Of a stretch of 37,526 nt of DNA, positions 1-9,269 are shown piece after piece; position 1 is the stretch's first letter, and every line of letters begins with the position of its first letter. A model generated the notes under the pieces. That model had not been told where the DNA came from and made no database searches. It was given only the letters and a program-made list of their open reading frames with translations. A program made the position numbers and the translations under genes. The stretch is from an uncultured Phycisphaerales bacterium (GTDB lineage: Bacteria > Planctomycetota > Phycisphaerae > Phycisphaerales > UBA1924): the NCBI GenBank assembly GCA_937871915.1, contig CALMPG010000150.1, positions 1 to 37,526 on the forward strand. The letters are read 5' to 3'.

Positions 1-29
1 GGTTGGGGGTGGGGGGGGTGGGGGGGGGG
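1..29. other. G-rich low-complexity end
   Basis: The first 29 bases are almost only G with a few T, ending in a run of nine or more G directly after the stop codon of the first minus-strand gene. It could fold into a G-quadruplex, but as it sits at the window edge and mirrors a C-rich tract at the other end it is more likely where assembly broke down. No coding signal is seen. Confidence 0.6.
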
Positions 30-1016
30 TCAGTAGTACGCGGGCTCGTTGGGAATCGGATAGGTCAGCTCGTTGATCCAGCCGTAGCGCGGCGGGATGC
101 CGCGGGCCTCGGGGCCCTTGATCCAGCGGTCCCCCTTGAGGTAGAGCATGGCCTCGGGGACGAACGAATCCGGGACGTCGCGGAGATCCACGCCGGTGTT
201 GTTCCCGGCGGCGTCCTTGGCGATGTCCTTGGTGTGGACCCTTCGCGAGCCGAGGAGCCGCTCGACGTGGCCGTCGGCGAAGCTCACGTGCCCGCGGTCG
301 TTGTGCACAAGGGTGAGGGCGTTGCGATTCTCCCACCGCTGGCCGACGTCGTAGGCGTTGTTCCAGAACGGGTCCTCCTCGACGAGGATGGGCACGCCGG
401 CGAGCGGCTCGGTCTGGGCGAAGAGCGTGCCGGTGGACGCCATGGCCGTGCTGCCCCGCATGGCGACGTGGTTGAGGTTGCGCCGCGTGAAGATGTCGGC
501 GTAGGTCTTCAGGCCGTGCGCGTGGCTGGACATGGTGTAGTCCGTGTCCAGGCCCCGGCCGGTGCTGAACATGTTCTGGGCCGACTGGTTGACGCTGTTG
601 AAGGACCGCCGGCGATTGGTGGGGCACGAGAGCACGCCGTCGGCGTTGGAAAGGAACTCGACGATGACCCCGGGCTGGAAGACCGTGGTGGTGTCGCCGA
701 CGGTCCGGTTGCCCTCGCCCGGGGTGGTGCGGGAGAGGTCGGAGTCCTGGCGCAGCCACGCGTGAACGATGGGCAGCCGATCCTTGTTGTTGGTCATCGC
801 GTAGTTGAGCATCGCCTGGTTGACCGACCGGACGTTGCACTGGCACACGGTGGCCCGCGACGCCTCGCGGGCCTTGCCCAGCGCCGGCAGCAGGATCCCC
901 ACCAGCAGCGCGATGATCGCGATCACCACCAGCAGCTCGATGAGCGTGAACGCCCGCGGCGAGGCGGCGCGGCGAAGTCTGTCCGGGCAAGCCGGGCTGT
1001 TGCGCACTCGCATCAT
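30..1016 (-). CDS. prepilin-type protein with H-X9-DG ending
   Basis: Pseudopilin-like protein of about 328 aa. A short basic leader (about 21 residues) precedes the class III signal motif [19 protein letters not shown], where a prepilin peptidase would cut before Phe and the following hydrophobic helix anchors the protein in the membrane. [14 protein letters not shown] stretch near residue 250 fits the planctomycete 'H-X9-DG' processing-associated domain. Such proteins occur in large families in planctomycetes; their exact role (surface fibres or type II secretion-like pseudopili) is not settled. The start ATG overlaps the stop of the preceding gene as ATGATG (1011-1016), so the two are translationally coupled. 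The next codon is also ATG and could be the real start. Family assignment is firm, role is not. Confidence 0.85.
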   Translation of the reverse strand: MMRVRNSPACPDRLRRAASPRAFTLIELLVVIAIIALLVGILLPALGKAREASRATVCQCNVRSVNQAMLNYAMTNNKDRLPIVHAWLRQDSDLSRTTPGEGNRTVGDTTTVFQPGVIVEFLSNADGVLSCPTNRRRSFNSVNQSAQNMFSTGRGLDTDYTMSSHAHGLKTYADIFTRRNLNHVAMRGSTAMASTGTLFAQTEPLAGVPILVEEDPFWNNAYDVGQRWENRNALTLVHNDRGHVSFADGHVERLLGSRRVHTKDIAKDAAGNNTGVDLRDVPDSFVPEAMLYLKGDRWIKGPEARGIPPRYGWINELTYPIPNEPAYY

Positions 1017-1942
1017 GGCGCCTCCTGCCAGCGCTCCCGAAGGAACTTGAAGTCGCGATCGCCCCCGGTCACCGTCGTCCCCGTGCCGCCCACGATCGTC
1101 ATGTTGCGGGCGAGCGACCTGGTCTGGGCGTCCACCCAGGTGTGGATCGCCGCGTGGCCGTCCGCGTACGCGATCGTGCTCTTGTCGTCGTGCCAGATCG
1201 TGACCACGTCCAGCCAGGCGGACCGGTCCAGGCGCATGGCCCACGAGTTCACGTTGATCCCCCGGGGGTCGGACTCCTCGATGGTGACGAAGTTGTCGCA
1301 CGGCCGCCACAACTGGCTCACGCGGGTGTTCACCCGCTTGCCACCCCACGCCGCCTCGTAGTGGTTGCTCCCCGCGAGGTAGTTCGGGATGGAATAGGTC
1401 GCGTACGCCAGCGCGCTCGTCCCGGGCGCGCCGTTGAGCGTGTACCCCGACCGCGCGATGTCCCGCTTGTCCGACGGACAGTGGTACACCTGAACGTCCC
1501 CCAGGTAGGCAAACAGCGCCCCCACCTCGATGCCCCGCTTCTGGGCCGAAACGTCCGGGGCGCTGGCGATCTGCGCGTGCGTCAGCGGCACATCCGTGCT
1601 GGGGTCGCGCGGCCAGTCGATCCAACTGTTGGTGTGCGGGCCGCCGTCCTCCGCGCCGAACACCCCGGCGTTGGAGTAGTTCGCCGAGTCGGTCCAGGAA
1701 CTGGCCAGCGACTCCTTGAAGTCGTTGGTGTACGTCACGTACGCCTGCCCGATCGACCGCTGGTTCGCCAGGCACTTGGTCACCCGCGCGGCGTTCCGGG
1801 CTCCGCCGAGGGCCGGCAGCAGCAACCCCACCAGCAAGGCGATGACCGCGATCACCACGAGAAGTTCGATGAGCGTGAACGCGGATACCCCTCCCCGCAG
1901 CACGCGGTGCCGTTCGCCGGTCGTGGGTTTCACGGAGTTCAC
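1013..1942 (-). CDS. prepilin-type protein, first gene of a pair
   Basis: Second pseudopilin-like protein, about 310 aa from the chosen GTG. The class III signal [20 protein letters not shown] follows a leader of about 20 residues, and the C-terminal part contains [13 protein letters not shown], an H-X9-DG-like element. It is transcribed first and overlaps the downstream pilin-like gene by four bases. The frame stays open upstream to an ATG at 2083 and a GTG at 2140, but those starts would give leaders of about 70-90 residues, far longer than usual for prepilins. The GTG at 1940-1942 was therefore preferred although its ribosome binding site is weak. The promoter at 2186-2214 would start RNA near 2179, leaving a long leader if this start is right. 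The start is uncertain, the family is not. Confidence 0.75.
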   Translation of the reverse strand: MNSVKPTTGERHRVLRGGVSAFTLIELLVVIAVIALLVGLLLPALGGARNAARVTKCLANQRSIGQAYVTYTNDFKESLASSWTDSANYSNAGVFGAEDGGPHTNSWIDWPRDPSTDVPLTHAQIASAPDVSAQKRGIEVGALFAYLGDVQVYHCPSDKRDIARSGYTLNGAPGTSALAYATYSIPNYLAGSNHYEAAWGGKRVNTRVSQLWRPCDNFVTIEESDPRGINVNSWAMRLDRSAWLDVVTIWHDDKSTIAYADGHAAIHTWVDAQTRSLARNMTIVGGTGTTVTGGDRDFKFLRERWQEAP

Positions 1943-2130
1943 GCGGCGATTTCCCGCCAGTGCGACGTCGCCCAGGTCTTTCTGCGTAGAAACGTCACCC
2001 TCAGACAGTGTGCGCCAGGTCTCACGCCGGACCAGTGCGGCTCGGCTGGCGACAACGAAGAAACCTTGGAGATGCTGGCTCATGTGAGTTTTCGCTTTGC
2101 AAAAGGTCCCGAATGGAACCGTCCGATTGC

Positions 2131-2159
2131 TGGACAACACACCGGCCTTGTGCTAAACT
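2131..2159 (+). promoter_or_regulatory. extended -10 promoter of the HTH gene
   Basis: TGGACA (2131-2136), a 17-base spacer, then TAAACT (2154-2159) preceded by TGC, which makes an extended -10 (TGn). Transcription would begin near 2166, about 50 bases before the ATG at 2219. It overlaps the predicted start region of the opposing prepilin transcript. Confidence 0.5.
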
Positions 2160-2186
2160 GACTTGCACTGACCTGAACTGAACTGA
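2157..2186. repeat. three tandem 10-bp ACTGA repeats between promoters
   Basis: Three consecutive 10-base units each starting ACTGA (2157-2166, 2167-2176, 2177-2186; the last is ACTGAACTGA). The spacing is one helical turn, so the same face of the DNA is presented three times. They span the last bases of the plus-strand -10 box, both predicted transcription starts and the edge of the minus-strand -10 box, as a cooperative operator would. Confidence 0.55.
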
Positions 2187-2214
2187 ATCTACCACCACTC
2201 CGACGCCTTGTCAA
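2186..2214 (-). promoter_or_regulatory. sigma70-like promoter of the prepilin pair
   Basis: On the minus strand TTGACA (2214-2209) is followed after exactly 17 bases by TAGATT (2191-2186): a perfect -35 box and a 4/6 -10 box. Transcription would start near 2179 and run left into the prepilin genes. It points head-on at the plus-strand promoter at 2131-2159. Confidence 0.6.
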
Positions 2215-2218
2215 GCCA

Positions 2219-3535
2219 ATGCGAATCACCCAATCGAGAAAAGTTCCCGGGGTGCAAGTCGAACCAACTCCCGCGGGCGTTGGTCGGATCGGGCTTCCCG
2301 CGAAGAACCCCCGCGAGATCGCCCGTTTCGGGGACCGACTCGCCAGTGAACTCGACGCCCTCATCCGACTGGTTCCGCCCGCACACCTCACCGCCTCGGC
2401 ATTGAGCCGCTGGCTGGGGATCAACCGCGGCACCTGCCAGCGGGTGCTACTGGCCGCCCGAGCGGCCGGCGACGGCGTGGAAGCGCTCCGGCGCGCTCCC
2501 GGCGTCGATGGGATGGATGAGTTCGTGAAGGCGATCGGCGCGCGCATCGGCCGTCGGGCGGAGGTCGATCTGGCCGAAGCGATGGTGCAGGACTACGCCC
2601 ACCTGGTGCAGCGGGCCGGTGGCAGCCACTCCAAGCTGGTGCGTCTGGGCATGCGGGGCGACACCGATGCGGAATCGGCCGATGCCCAGACCGCCTCGCC
2701 GCGCGAGGACGCCCTCGTCGCGGCCCGCCGGGAGATCTACCAGGCGAGTTGGATCACCACCGGGGCACGGACGGAGGCCAACGTCGGGTTCCAGGCGTTC
2801 AGGCCCTCGGAGGATGCCCCGGGCATGGTGGACGCCATCCACGCGCGCGGGTTCATCGGGCTTCGCCGGCGCACCGATGGCTTGGCGCTCTCGTCCCGGA
2901 TGTCGGCGCTCGGGGACATCGCGAACCTGACCACGCTCGAGGGCGAGAAGAACCCGGGCAAGCAATGGAGCGCCCTGCTCGCCGAGTTCTGCACGCTTCC
3001 GCTCCCGACCGTCATCACGCAGCGCGAGAACAACACGGTCAACTCGATCGTGCTGGGAGACAACGCCGTGGAGCGGCCCGTGGACGTGGTGCTCGGGGGG
3101 CGCGGCGTGGGCGGGCAGCCCGACCCTCGCTCGGGCAAGATCTCCCACCTCACGGCGATGTTCGGGCTGCGATTCCCCGCCCGGGCCCAGGTGTACGACT
3201 TCTATCTCCATCGAGACCTGGCCGCGGGCGCCCGCGTCTTCGCCAACGCCCTGGCCTCGCACCCGAGGGACGCGGACCCTGTCCATAGCTGGTTCGACAA
3301 ACTCGCCTACGCACCCCGCATCACGGCCATGGGACCGGGCCCGATCGCCCGACCCTCGCCGGCCTATGCGCGAATGAGCGAGCTGGCCTCATGGGTGTTC
3401 GCGCGAACGGACTGGGATCCCAACGAGTTCGAGGCCTGGCGCATCGAGATCGAGTATCCGACGCCGGGGGTGACATACGCGATCACCGTCCACCCCGCCT
3501 CCGCGGGCGCTCCACCCGGTTCCGAGACGCCCTGA
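2219..3535 (+). CDS. unrecognised protein with N-terminal helix-turn-helix
   Basis: Protein of about 438 aa that I cannot assign to a named family. Residues about 57-80 (LTASALSRWLGINRGTCQRV) have the pattern of a helix-turn-helix, somewhat like the DNA-binding part of IclR-type regulators. The rest is soluble-looking, without signal peptide or membrane segments, and could hold a ligand-binding or catalytic region. The start ATG at 2219 lacks an obvious Shine-Dalgarno sequence but lies a sensible distance after the promoter at 2131-2159. It is divergent from the prepilin pair, and its promoter overlaps theirs, so it could be their regulator (inference from position and the HTH only). Coding is convincing from length and composition; function is open. 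Confidence 0.7.
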   Translation: MRITQSRKVPGVQVEPTPAGVGRIGLPAKNPREIARFGDRLASELDALIRLVPPAHLTASALSRWLGINRGTCQRVLLAARAAGDGVEALRRAPGVDGMDEFVKAIGARIGRRAEVDLAEAMVQDYAHLVQRAGGSHSKLVRLGMRGDTDAESADAQTASPREDALVAARREIYQASWITTGARTEANVGFQAFRPSEDAPGMVDAIHARGFIGLRRRTDGLALSSRMSALGDIANLTTLEGEKNPGKQWSALLAEFCTLPLPTVITQRENNTVNSIVLGDNAVERPVDVVLGGRGVGGQPDPRSGKISHLTAMFGLRFPARAQVYDFYLHRDLAAGARVFANALASHPRDADPVHSWFDKLAYAPRITAMGPGPIARPSPAYARMSELASWVFARTDWDPNEFEAWRIEIEYPTPGVTYAITVHPASAGAPPGSETP

Positions 3536-3988
3536 CCGGCCAAGCCGGCCATGCTGGTTTCGCAACGCCCGTCCCGAAGGTGTCCCCGATTCGGCCACGC
3601 GCCCTCGAACGATCTCAAACGCCGACACATGGGCGTGCAAGTTCCAACCGACCGTGAGGGACGGACGGGCGTGTGAGGTCGGCGTTCCGCGCCTCGGCAT
3701 GCCGACATCCGGTGCGGATCCCTTCCCCTCCGCTTCGACAAGACCATGCACCCGTGAGACTCTTCGGGCACGCTCCACGCCGCGCCCGTCTCAGGCGGGG
3801 CGCGTTCGCCCGCCCGGTCGAAGGTCGGTGCCCGCGGGCCCCGCGCCGTGCTGGCCGGGCCCGATCCGCGAGTCTCAGAATCTTGACAGCCCCCGGGCCC
3901 GGCCTTCGCATGAAGGGGTGGACTCGGCGCGTCTTTCGCGGCGGGTCGTTCCCGCACGATCAGCGCATCCCTGTTGAGAGGACTCCGC
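3536..3988. other. 453-base intergenic region, no gene seen
   Basis: No reading frame here resembles a protein; open stretches are Arg/Pro-rich products of high GC. It holds a 12-bp perfect palindrome TCGGCATGCCGA (3694-3705), a GC-rich hairpin at 3794-3814 (GGCGGGGCG against CGCCCGCC with one bulge) and a TTGACA at 3883-3888 without a convincing -10 at the right distance. The last part should carry the promoter of the PepSY gene. Confidence 0.5.
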
Positions 3989-5428
3989 ATGCTCCCGAAC
4001 CTCATCCGAGCCGTTCCCGCGACCCTCGCCATCGGCTTCGCGGCACTTCCCTGCCTGGCCCAACCAGCCAACCGCCCCGCCGCGTTCCAATCGGCCATAG
4101 CGGCCGCCACCGCCCAGGCCCCCGGATGGCCGTTCTATGAGGCCGAACTCGAGAACGACGGCGGCCAGTGGTACTTCGAGGTCAAGGTCGTCTCGCTCAG
4201 CGGCGCCTCGATCCTCAAGTACGAGGTCGATTCCTCGTCGTTCGCCATCCGGCGGTCGCGTCCGGACACGCCCTCGTCCGGGAAGGTCGCGCAGATCCAG
4301 GCCGCGCTCGCCCTGCTGCCCTCGGCCTCGGTCAACGTCTCGCAGGCCATCACCATCGCGGCCGCCCGCACCCCGGACGGCACGCAGATGTCGCACATCG
4401 AGCTCGGTGTGGAGTCGTCGCGGCTGGTGTACAAGTTCGAGTTTTCCAGCCCCACCTCTTCGCAGCGGATCGTCGTGGACGCCTCCTCCGGCGCACCCTC
4501 CAACCCGCCCGGCGGCGGAACGCCCCCCGGCTCCGGCGATCTCACCCTCGACCAGGCCATCCAGGCCGCGCTGGCCCTGTATCCCGGGGCGCGGGTTCTC
4601 GAAACCGAGTTCGAGGCGAGCGACTCGCGATGGGAGATCCGCCTCATGACCGCCACGGGCGAGGTCCGCAAGGTCCGCATCGCCGTCTCGGGCGTGCTCC
4701 TCTCCGACGACCGCCACAGCCGCGGCCGGGAGGACACCGCCGACGACCGCCTCCGGGCCATCGCGATGGGCTCCGCCGCGTTCAGCCTCGCGCAGGCCAA
4801 GACCATCGCGGAGGCCGGCGCGCCCGGCGCGATCGCGATCAAGGCCGAGTGGGAGTTCGAGCACGGCGTGCTGCTGGCGAAGGTGACGCTCCAGGACGCC
4901 TTCGGCCTCCGCATCGTGTTCATCAACGCCTCCAGCGGCTCGACCGTGACTCCGACGCCGGCGCCGGCCCCCCCGCCCGAGGCCGCCCCCGTGCTCGACG
5001 TTGGCACCGCCGCCGTGGTCGGCCAGGCGGCCAACCCCGGCTCGGCCGCCGTCTCGGTCGAGATGGAACTCAAGGGCGGCCGGCAGTTCTACAAGGTCAA
5101 GACGCTCACCCGCACCACGCCGCTCCGCCTCCGGGAGGTCGTCGTTGACGGCAAGACCGGCTTCGCCTGGAGCAACACGCTCCTGCCCATGTCCAGCGAC
5201 TACCTGCCCACGGCCCGGCTGACCTCCACCCTGTTCCCCACCGTGGGGCACTCCTTCGCCGACGCGGCCCAGATCGCCCTGACCGTGCTCGGCGACGGCA
5301 CGGTGGACTCCATCGAACTCGAGCCCGAGCAGGGCACGTTCCTGGCCTACAACGTGGACGTGGTGATCGGCCAGAAGACCTTCCGCCTGGTCATCGACAG
5401 CCGAACCGGGGCCGTCCGCCCGAAGTAG
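3989..5428 (+). CDS. secreted protein of about six PepSY-like repeats
   Basis: Predicted exported protein of about 479 aa. The ATG at 3989 has AGAGGA six bases upstream and starts a typical signal peptide (MLPNLIRAVPATLAIGFAAL, ending near CLAQP). The remainder reads as about six repeated units of 55-75 residues. Each has an Ala-rich helix, then an acidic strand of E-x-E type, an aromatic strand (QWYFEVKV, RLVYKFEF, QFYKVKT and similar) and a closing V-D-x-x-[ST]-G turn, which is the PepSY pattern. A Pro/Gly-rich linker sits near residue 180 and a Pro/Ala linker near residue 330. PepSY domains are linked to protease inhibition or ligand binding outside the membrane; no enzyme motif is seen, so a structural or inhibitory role is a guess. 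It is followed after 130 bases by the kinase gene on the same strand. Confidence 0.75.
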   Translation: MLPNLIRAVPATLAIGFAALPCLAQPANRPAAFQSAIAAATAQAPGWPFYEAELENDGGQWYFEVKVVSLSGASILKYEVDSSSFAIRRSRPDTPSSGKVAQIQAALALLPSASVNVSQAITIAAARTPDGTQMSHIELGVESSRLVYKFEFSSPTSSQRIVVDASSGAPSNPPGGGTPPGSGDLTLDQAIQAALALYPGARVLETEFEASDSRWEIRLMTATGEVRKVRIAVSGVLLSDDRHSRGREDTADDRLRAIAMGSAAFSLAQAKTIAEAGAPGAIAIKAEWEFEHGVLLAKVTLQDAFGLRIVFINASSGSTVTPTPAPAPPPEAAPVLDVGTAAVVGQAANPGSAAVSVEMELKGGRQFYKVKTLTRTTPLRLREVVVDGKTGFAWSNTLLPMSSDYLPTARLTSTLFPTVGHSFADAAQIALTVLGDGTVDSIELEPEQGTFLAYNVDVVIGQKTFRLVIDSRTGAVRPK

Positions 5429-5558
5429 CCGCACCCTCTTCCTCAGAGTGGCCGGGGCGTCGGGCGGCCGCAAGGTCTCGTCCGCCGTCCCGGCCTTGTT
5501 CGTGTAGTAGAGTTGAACGCTCGCGGCATACGCGTGCCGCCATGAACCCAAAGGACGG

Positions 5559-8156
5559 GTGTTGAGCACCAGCCCCGAACATCCCGACGCTTCCCCACCC
5601 CCGCCCGGCGAGCCATCCCTCGCCCGCGTGCAGGAGGTCTTCTTCGAGGTCGCCTCGGCCCCGGCCGCGGATCGCGACCGGACCATCGCCCGCCTGTGCA
5701 TCGGCGACCCCGCGCTCGAACGCGAGGTCCGCTCGCTCATGTCCGCCGCGGCCAAGGCCGGGTCGTTCCTCGAGGAGCCCGCCCTCGGCGCGCAGGGCGG
5801 CATCGGCGCGGTGCTCGAGCGGGCCGAACCGCCCGACCCGCTCGTCGGCGCCACCGTCGGGGCCTTCACCATCGAGCGCCGCATCGCCTCGGGCGGCATG
5901 GGCACCGTCTACGCCGCGACTCGCACCGACGGACAGTTCGAGCAGCGCGTCGCCATCAAGGTCGTGAAGCGCGGCATGGACTCCGAGGAGATCCTCCGGC
6001 GCTTCCGCCTCGAACGCCAGACCCTCGCGGGCCTCGATCATCCCAACATCGCCCGCCTCCTCGACGGGGGCATGACGCCCGACGGCCGCCCGTTCGTGGC
6101 CATGGAGTTCATCGACGGCACGCCCATCGACGCGTACTGCGACGAGCACCGCCTCGGCCTGCGCGAGCGTCTGCGCCTGTTCCGCGATGTCTGCGCCGGC
6201 GTGCACCACGCCCACCAGAACCTCGTCATCCACCGCGACCTCAAGCCCAGCAACATCCTCGTCACGCCCCAGGGCGTCCCCAAACTCCTCGACTTCGGCA
6301 TCGCCAAGGTCATCACCGGCGGCACCGCCGACCTTCGCGCCAGCGTCACCGCCGACACCGAGCGCCGCCTCACGCCCGAGTACGCCAGCCCCGAGCAGAT
6401 CGAGGGTGCGCCGCTCACCACCGCCAGCGACGTCTACTCCCTCGGCGTGGTGCTCTACGAACTCCTCACCGGCACGCGCCCGTACTACTTCAACCTCAAG
6501 ACCCGCGAGGAGGTCCATCGCGTCGTCTGCTCCGTCATGCCCCTCCCGCCCAGCCAGGCCGTCACCGTCCGAGCCTCGCGCCTGCGCACCGACAGCGCGA
6601 TCCGCCCCGCAAGCCGCACGCCCTCGACGCCCGCGCCGGGCACCCAGACCGCGCCCGCCCCCGGCGAGGGCTCCCCCGCGGTCGATGTTCCGAGAACGCG
6701 CGGCGTCACCACCACCCGCCTCCGCGGCCTCCTGCGCGGCGACCTCGACGTCATCGCCCTCATGGCCCTCCGCAAGGAGCCGCAGCGCCGCTACGTCTCC
6801 GCCGAGCAGCTCTCCGAGGACATCGACTGCTACCTGCGCGCCCTGCCCGTGCGGGCTCGGCGCGACACGCTGGGCTATCGCACCTCCAAGTTCGTCCGCC
6901 GCCACGCCGCCGCCGTCACGCTCTCGGCCGCCGCGGTGGTCCTGCTGGCCGGCACGACGGTCGTGCTCTATCGCCAGTCACACGAACTCCAGCGCCAGCG
7001 GGCCGACCTGCTCACCGCCAACCAGCGTCTGGACGAGAACAACCGCCGCCTCAACGAGAGCCGTGGGTTCCTGCGCACGGTCATCGCCGGCGCGGGGGCC
7101 TCCAGCGCCGGCCCGAGCGCCACCCTGGGCGATGTCCTCAAAGACGCCGCCGAAGCCCTCCGCACCTCGAAGCCCGCCGATCCGCTCACGCTCGCCGCGG
7201 CCGAGGAAGAGGTCGGTCGAGCCATGATGTCCCTGGGCATGCTCGACGCGGCCGCGCCGCTGCTCATCGACGCGGATCGGCTGTACTCGTCGTTGCCCGA
7301 CACCGCCGATGCCCGGCTGGACTCGGCCCTGAACCTCGGCGAGCTCGCCTTCTATCAGGGCAGGACCGCCGAGGCCGAAAAGGCCTTCCGCGACCTGCTC
7401 ATCGCCGAGCGTGCCCGCGGCGCCAAGGGGCCGACCCAGCGAGAGAGCGCGATCCTCAACAACCTCGGCGCGGCCGTGCGAGCCTCGGGCCGCGCCGACG
7501 AGGCCATCACCATCCAGAAGGAAGCCCTCGCGGCGACCATCGCGACGTACGGGGCCGACAGCCTCGAAACCGCCGAGACCCGCAACAACCTCGCCAGTGC
7601 GCTGTTCCAGAGCGGCGCGCTTGCGGAGTCCATCGAGCAGTTCACTCGGGCGTTGCAGGCCCGCAAGGCCAGACTGCGCCCGGACCACCCGCTGGTCATC
7701 CGCTGCCAGAGCAACCTCGGCCTCGTGCAACTCCGCGCAGGACGCGTGGACGAGGCGGTGACGCTGCTGACGGGGGCCGCCGAGGCCTGGGACGCGGCCT
7801 TCGGCCCCGCCCACCCCGGGCGCATCGCCGCCATCACCTCGCTCTCGCAGGCCCTTCGCAAACTCAACCGCCACGCCGACGCCCTGTCGTGGCTGAACAC
7901 GGCTCTCGCCTGGCAGAAAGCCCACCACGCCGCGCCGGGCCCGATCGCCGCCACCGAGGCCAACATCGGCATCACGCTCGCCGAGCAGGGCAAGAACGCC
8001 GAGGCGATCGAGATGCTCGCCCGCGTGCTGCCCATCCTTCGAGCCGATGCGTCGCTCGCCTCGATCACGCGCCAGGCGGGCGAGGCGCTGGCCGCGCTGT
8101 ACGAACGCGCCGGCAGGCCCGACGCCGCCCGGGACGTCCGAAACGGATTGAAATAG
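5559..8156 (+). CDS. transmembrane Ser/Thr protein kinase with TPR domain
   Basis: Hanks-type kinase of about 865 aa. A short N-terminal region (1-95) precedes the kinase domain, with the Gly loop SGGMGTVY (111-118), ATP-binding Lys134 in VAIKVVK, the catalytic loop HRDLKPSN (225-232, Asp227), DFG at 245-247 and SPEQ at 278-281. A Pro/Thr-rich insert (about 330-385) precedes RGDLDVIALMALRKEP, usual in planctomycete TPR kinases. One membrane helix lies near 450-471, then a coiled-coil-like stretch and several TPR units to the end. The cytoplasmic kinase is thus joined to a TPR sensor or partner-binding part across the membrane. Start: GTG at 5559 with AAAGGA just upstream; the next codon TTG is an alternative. 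Such kinases usually sit next to an ECF sigma factor; here the likely partner is 6 kb away at 14350. Confidence 0.93.
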   Translation: MLSTSPEHPDASPPPPGEPSLARVQEVFFEVASAPAADRDRTIARLCIGDPALEREVRSLMSAAAKAGSFLEEPALGAQGGIGAVLERAEPPDPLVGATVGAFTIERRIASGGMGTVYAATRTDGQFEQRVAIKVVKRGMDSEEILRRFRLERQTLAGLDHPNIARLLDGGMTPDGRPFVAMEFIDGTPIDAYCDEHRLGLRERLRLFRDVCAGVHHAHQNLVIHRDLKPSNILVTPQGVPKLLDFGIAKVITGGTADLRASVTADTERRLTPEYASPEQIEGAPLTTASDVYSLGVVLYELLTGTRPYYFNLKTREEVHRVVCSVMPLPPSQAVTVRASRLRTDSAIRPASRTPSTPAPGTQTAPAPGEGSPAVDVPRTRGVTTTRLRGLLRGDLDVIALMALRKEPQRRYVSAEQLSEDIDCYLRALPVRARRDTLGYRTSKFVRRHAAAVTLSAAAVVLLAGTTVVLYRQSHELQRQRADLLTANQRLDENNRRLNESRGFLRTVIAGAGASSAGPSATLGDVLKDAAEALRTSKPADPLTLAAAEEEVGRAMMSLGMLDAAAPLLIDADRLYSSLPDTADARLDSALNLGELAFYQGRTAEAEKAFRDLLIAERARGAKGPTQRESAILNNLGAAVRASGRADEAITIQKEALAATIATYGADSLETAETRNNLASALFQSGALAESIEQFTRALQARKARLRPDHPLVIRCQSNLGLVQLRAGRVDEAVTLLTGAAEAWDAAFGPAHPGRIAAITSLSQALRKLNRHADALSWLNTALAWQKAHHAAPGPIAATEANIGITLAEQGKNAEAIEMLARVLPILRADASLASITRQAGEALAALYERAGRPDAARDVRNGLK

Positions 8157-8174
8157 CGGGGGCGCCCGGCGCGT

Positions 8175-9086
8175 CTAGCACCCGGCCAGCCAGCCGTTGA
8201 GGAACTCGAAGATGTCCTGAACCGTTGTCTCGCCCGAGTGATCGAAGTCCGCGCTCCCGGCGAGCCAGTCGTTCACGAAATCGAAGATGTCCTGCGTCGC
8301 CAGGCCGCCGCCGCTCCAATCGCCCAGGCACTCGCACGAGTCGATCACGTCGTTGTGGTTGGCGTCGAAGGCCGTGCCGAGCACGATGTCGAGATAGTCG
8401 TCCACGCCGTTGGCGTTGCAGTCCGACGGCGCGGGGCGAGGAAACGCCAGGCCGAACCCGAACCCGCGGACCGCCCCGGCGCCCGCGAAGATCATCTCGA
8501 CCTTGTACCGCACGCGATAGTCGCCCGGCTGGAGCGTGTGCGAGGTGTTCACGGTCTGGGCCGGCTGCGTCTCGTCGAGCGAGTACACGTCCTCGTTGCG
8601 CGTGACGTCCCGGATCTCGACCTTGAACTGGTCCCCGGGCCCCATCGGCGGCCGGGGCGCGGCCGCGAGCCCGCACGGCGTCGGGGCGTCCACCCGGATC
8701 GTCACGTCCAGGTCAACCCTCGCGATCCCCGCCTCGGGCAGCATCGAGAGCACCGAGAACCCGCCGGCCCCGCCCACGAACCCGCTGGCCCTGAGCTTGT
8801 TGGGATCGAGCTGGCAGTCGATCCGGCCCTCCGCCAGCACCGGCGTCGGACCGACCGTTCCCGGCACCGTCCCCGCGAGTTCCAGGGCCCGCACAAAGGT
8901 GCCGCCGTTGGCGGTGGTCGCGGTCAGCAGGTTCGCGTCGAACGTCGTCTCCACCGCCAACGTCCGGCTCTGTGACAGAATGGTGACGCCCGCCCCGGCG
9001 TGGGAGGCGATGGCGGCCCCGCCGATCAGGGCGGCGACAAGGCATGTTTGGGTGATGGGCGGCAGCGGCAACATATGTCCTCTCAT
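8175..9086 (-). CDS. secreted protein with GC-type dockerin ending
   Basis: Exported protein of about 303 aa with unknown main domain. A signal peptide (hydrophobic TCLVAALIGGAAIASHAGA) is followed by a beta-rich region to about residue 215. A calcium-binding-like segment DCNANGVDDYLDI then leads to a C-terminal dockerin-like pair of EF-hand motifs (GLATQDIFDFVNDWLAG and TTVQDIFEFLNGWLAGC) that ends in Cys. This is the 'GC-type' dockerin common in Phycisphaerales exported proteins; no cohesin partner is visible here. Start: ATG 9086 has GGGA directly before it, while ATG 9074 has AGAGGA three bases upstream and may be the true start; both give the same signal peptide. It is convergent with the kinase gene (18-base gap) and is the most downstream of three minus-strand dockerin genes. 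Confidence 0.75.
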   Translation of the reverse strand: MRGHMLPLPPITQTCLVAALIGGAAIASHAGAGVTILSQSRTLAVETTFDANLLTATTANGGTFVRALELAGTVPGTVGPTPVLAEGRIDCQLDPNKLRASGFVGGAGGFSVLSMLPEAGIARVDLDVTIRVDAPTPCGLAAAPRPPMGPGDQFKVEIRDVTRNEDVYSLDETQPAQTVNTSHTLQPGDYRVRYKVEMIFAGAGAVRGFGFGLAFPRPAPSDCNANGVDDYLDIVLGTAFDANHNDVIDSCECLGDWSGGGLATQDIFDFVNDWLAGSADFDHSGETTVQDIFEFLNGWLAGC

Positions 9087-9269
9087 TCCCTAGCACATCC
9101 GTTGGTGAAAACCACTCTCCGAGGCGGAACTGGCGCGCAAATGGGATTCGGGCCATCGTGGATGGCCACAGGGAGGCGCCCTCGCGCCCCCCGTCTACCC
9201 CATCCGTTCGCGTGAGTTATCGGTTGCATCGTGATCAGAGGTCTCCCGCGTGGCGGTGTGAGGGTGGTC

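Noticed and set aside
1943..2140. N-terminal extension of the second prepilin-type gene to GTG 2140 or ATG 2083
   Set aside because: Would put 70-90 residues before the class III signal, unlike known prepilin leaders, and neither start has a ribosome site. It cannot be fully excluded.
3883..3910. TTGACA as a promoter of the PepSY gene
   Set aside because: A perfect -35 box but the hexamer 17 bases on (TCGCAT) matches only 3 of 6; too weak to list as a promoter.
5542..5565. Seven-codon reading frame (MNPKDGC) overlapping the kinase start
   Set aside because: Could be a leader peptide, but it has no ribosome site of its own and no attenuator-like structure nearby.
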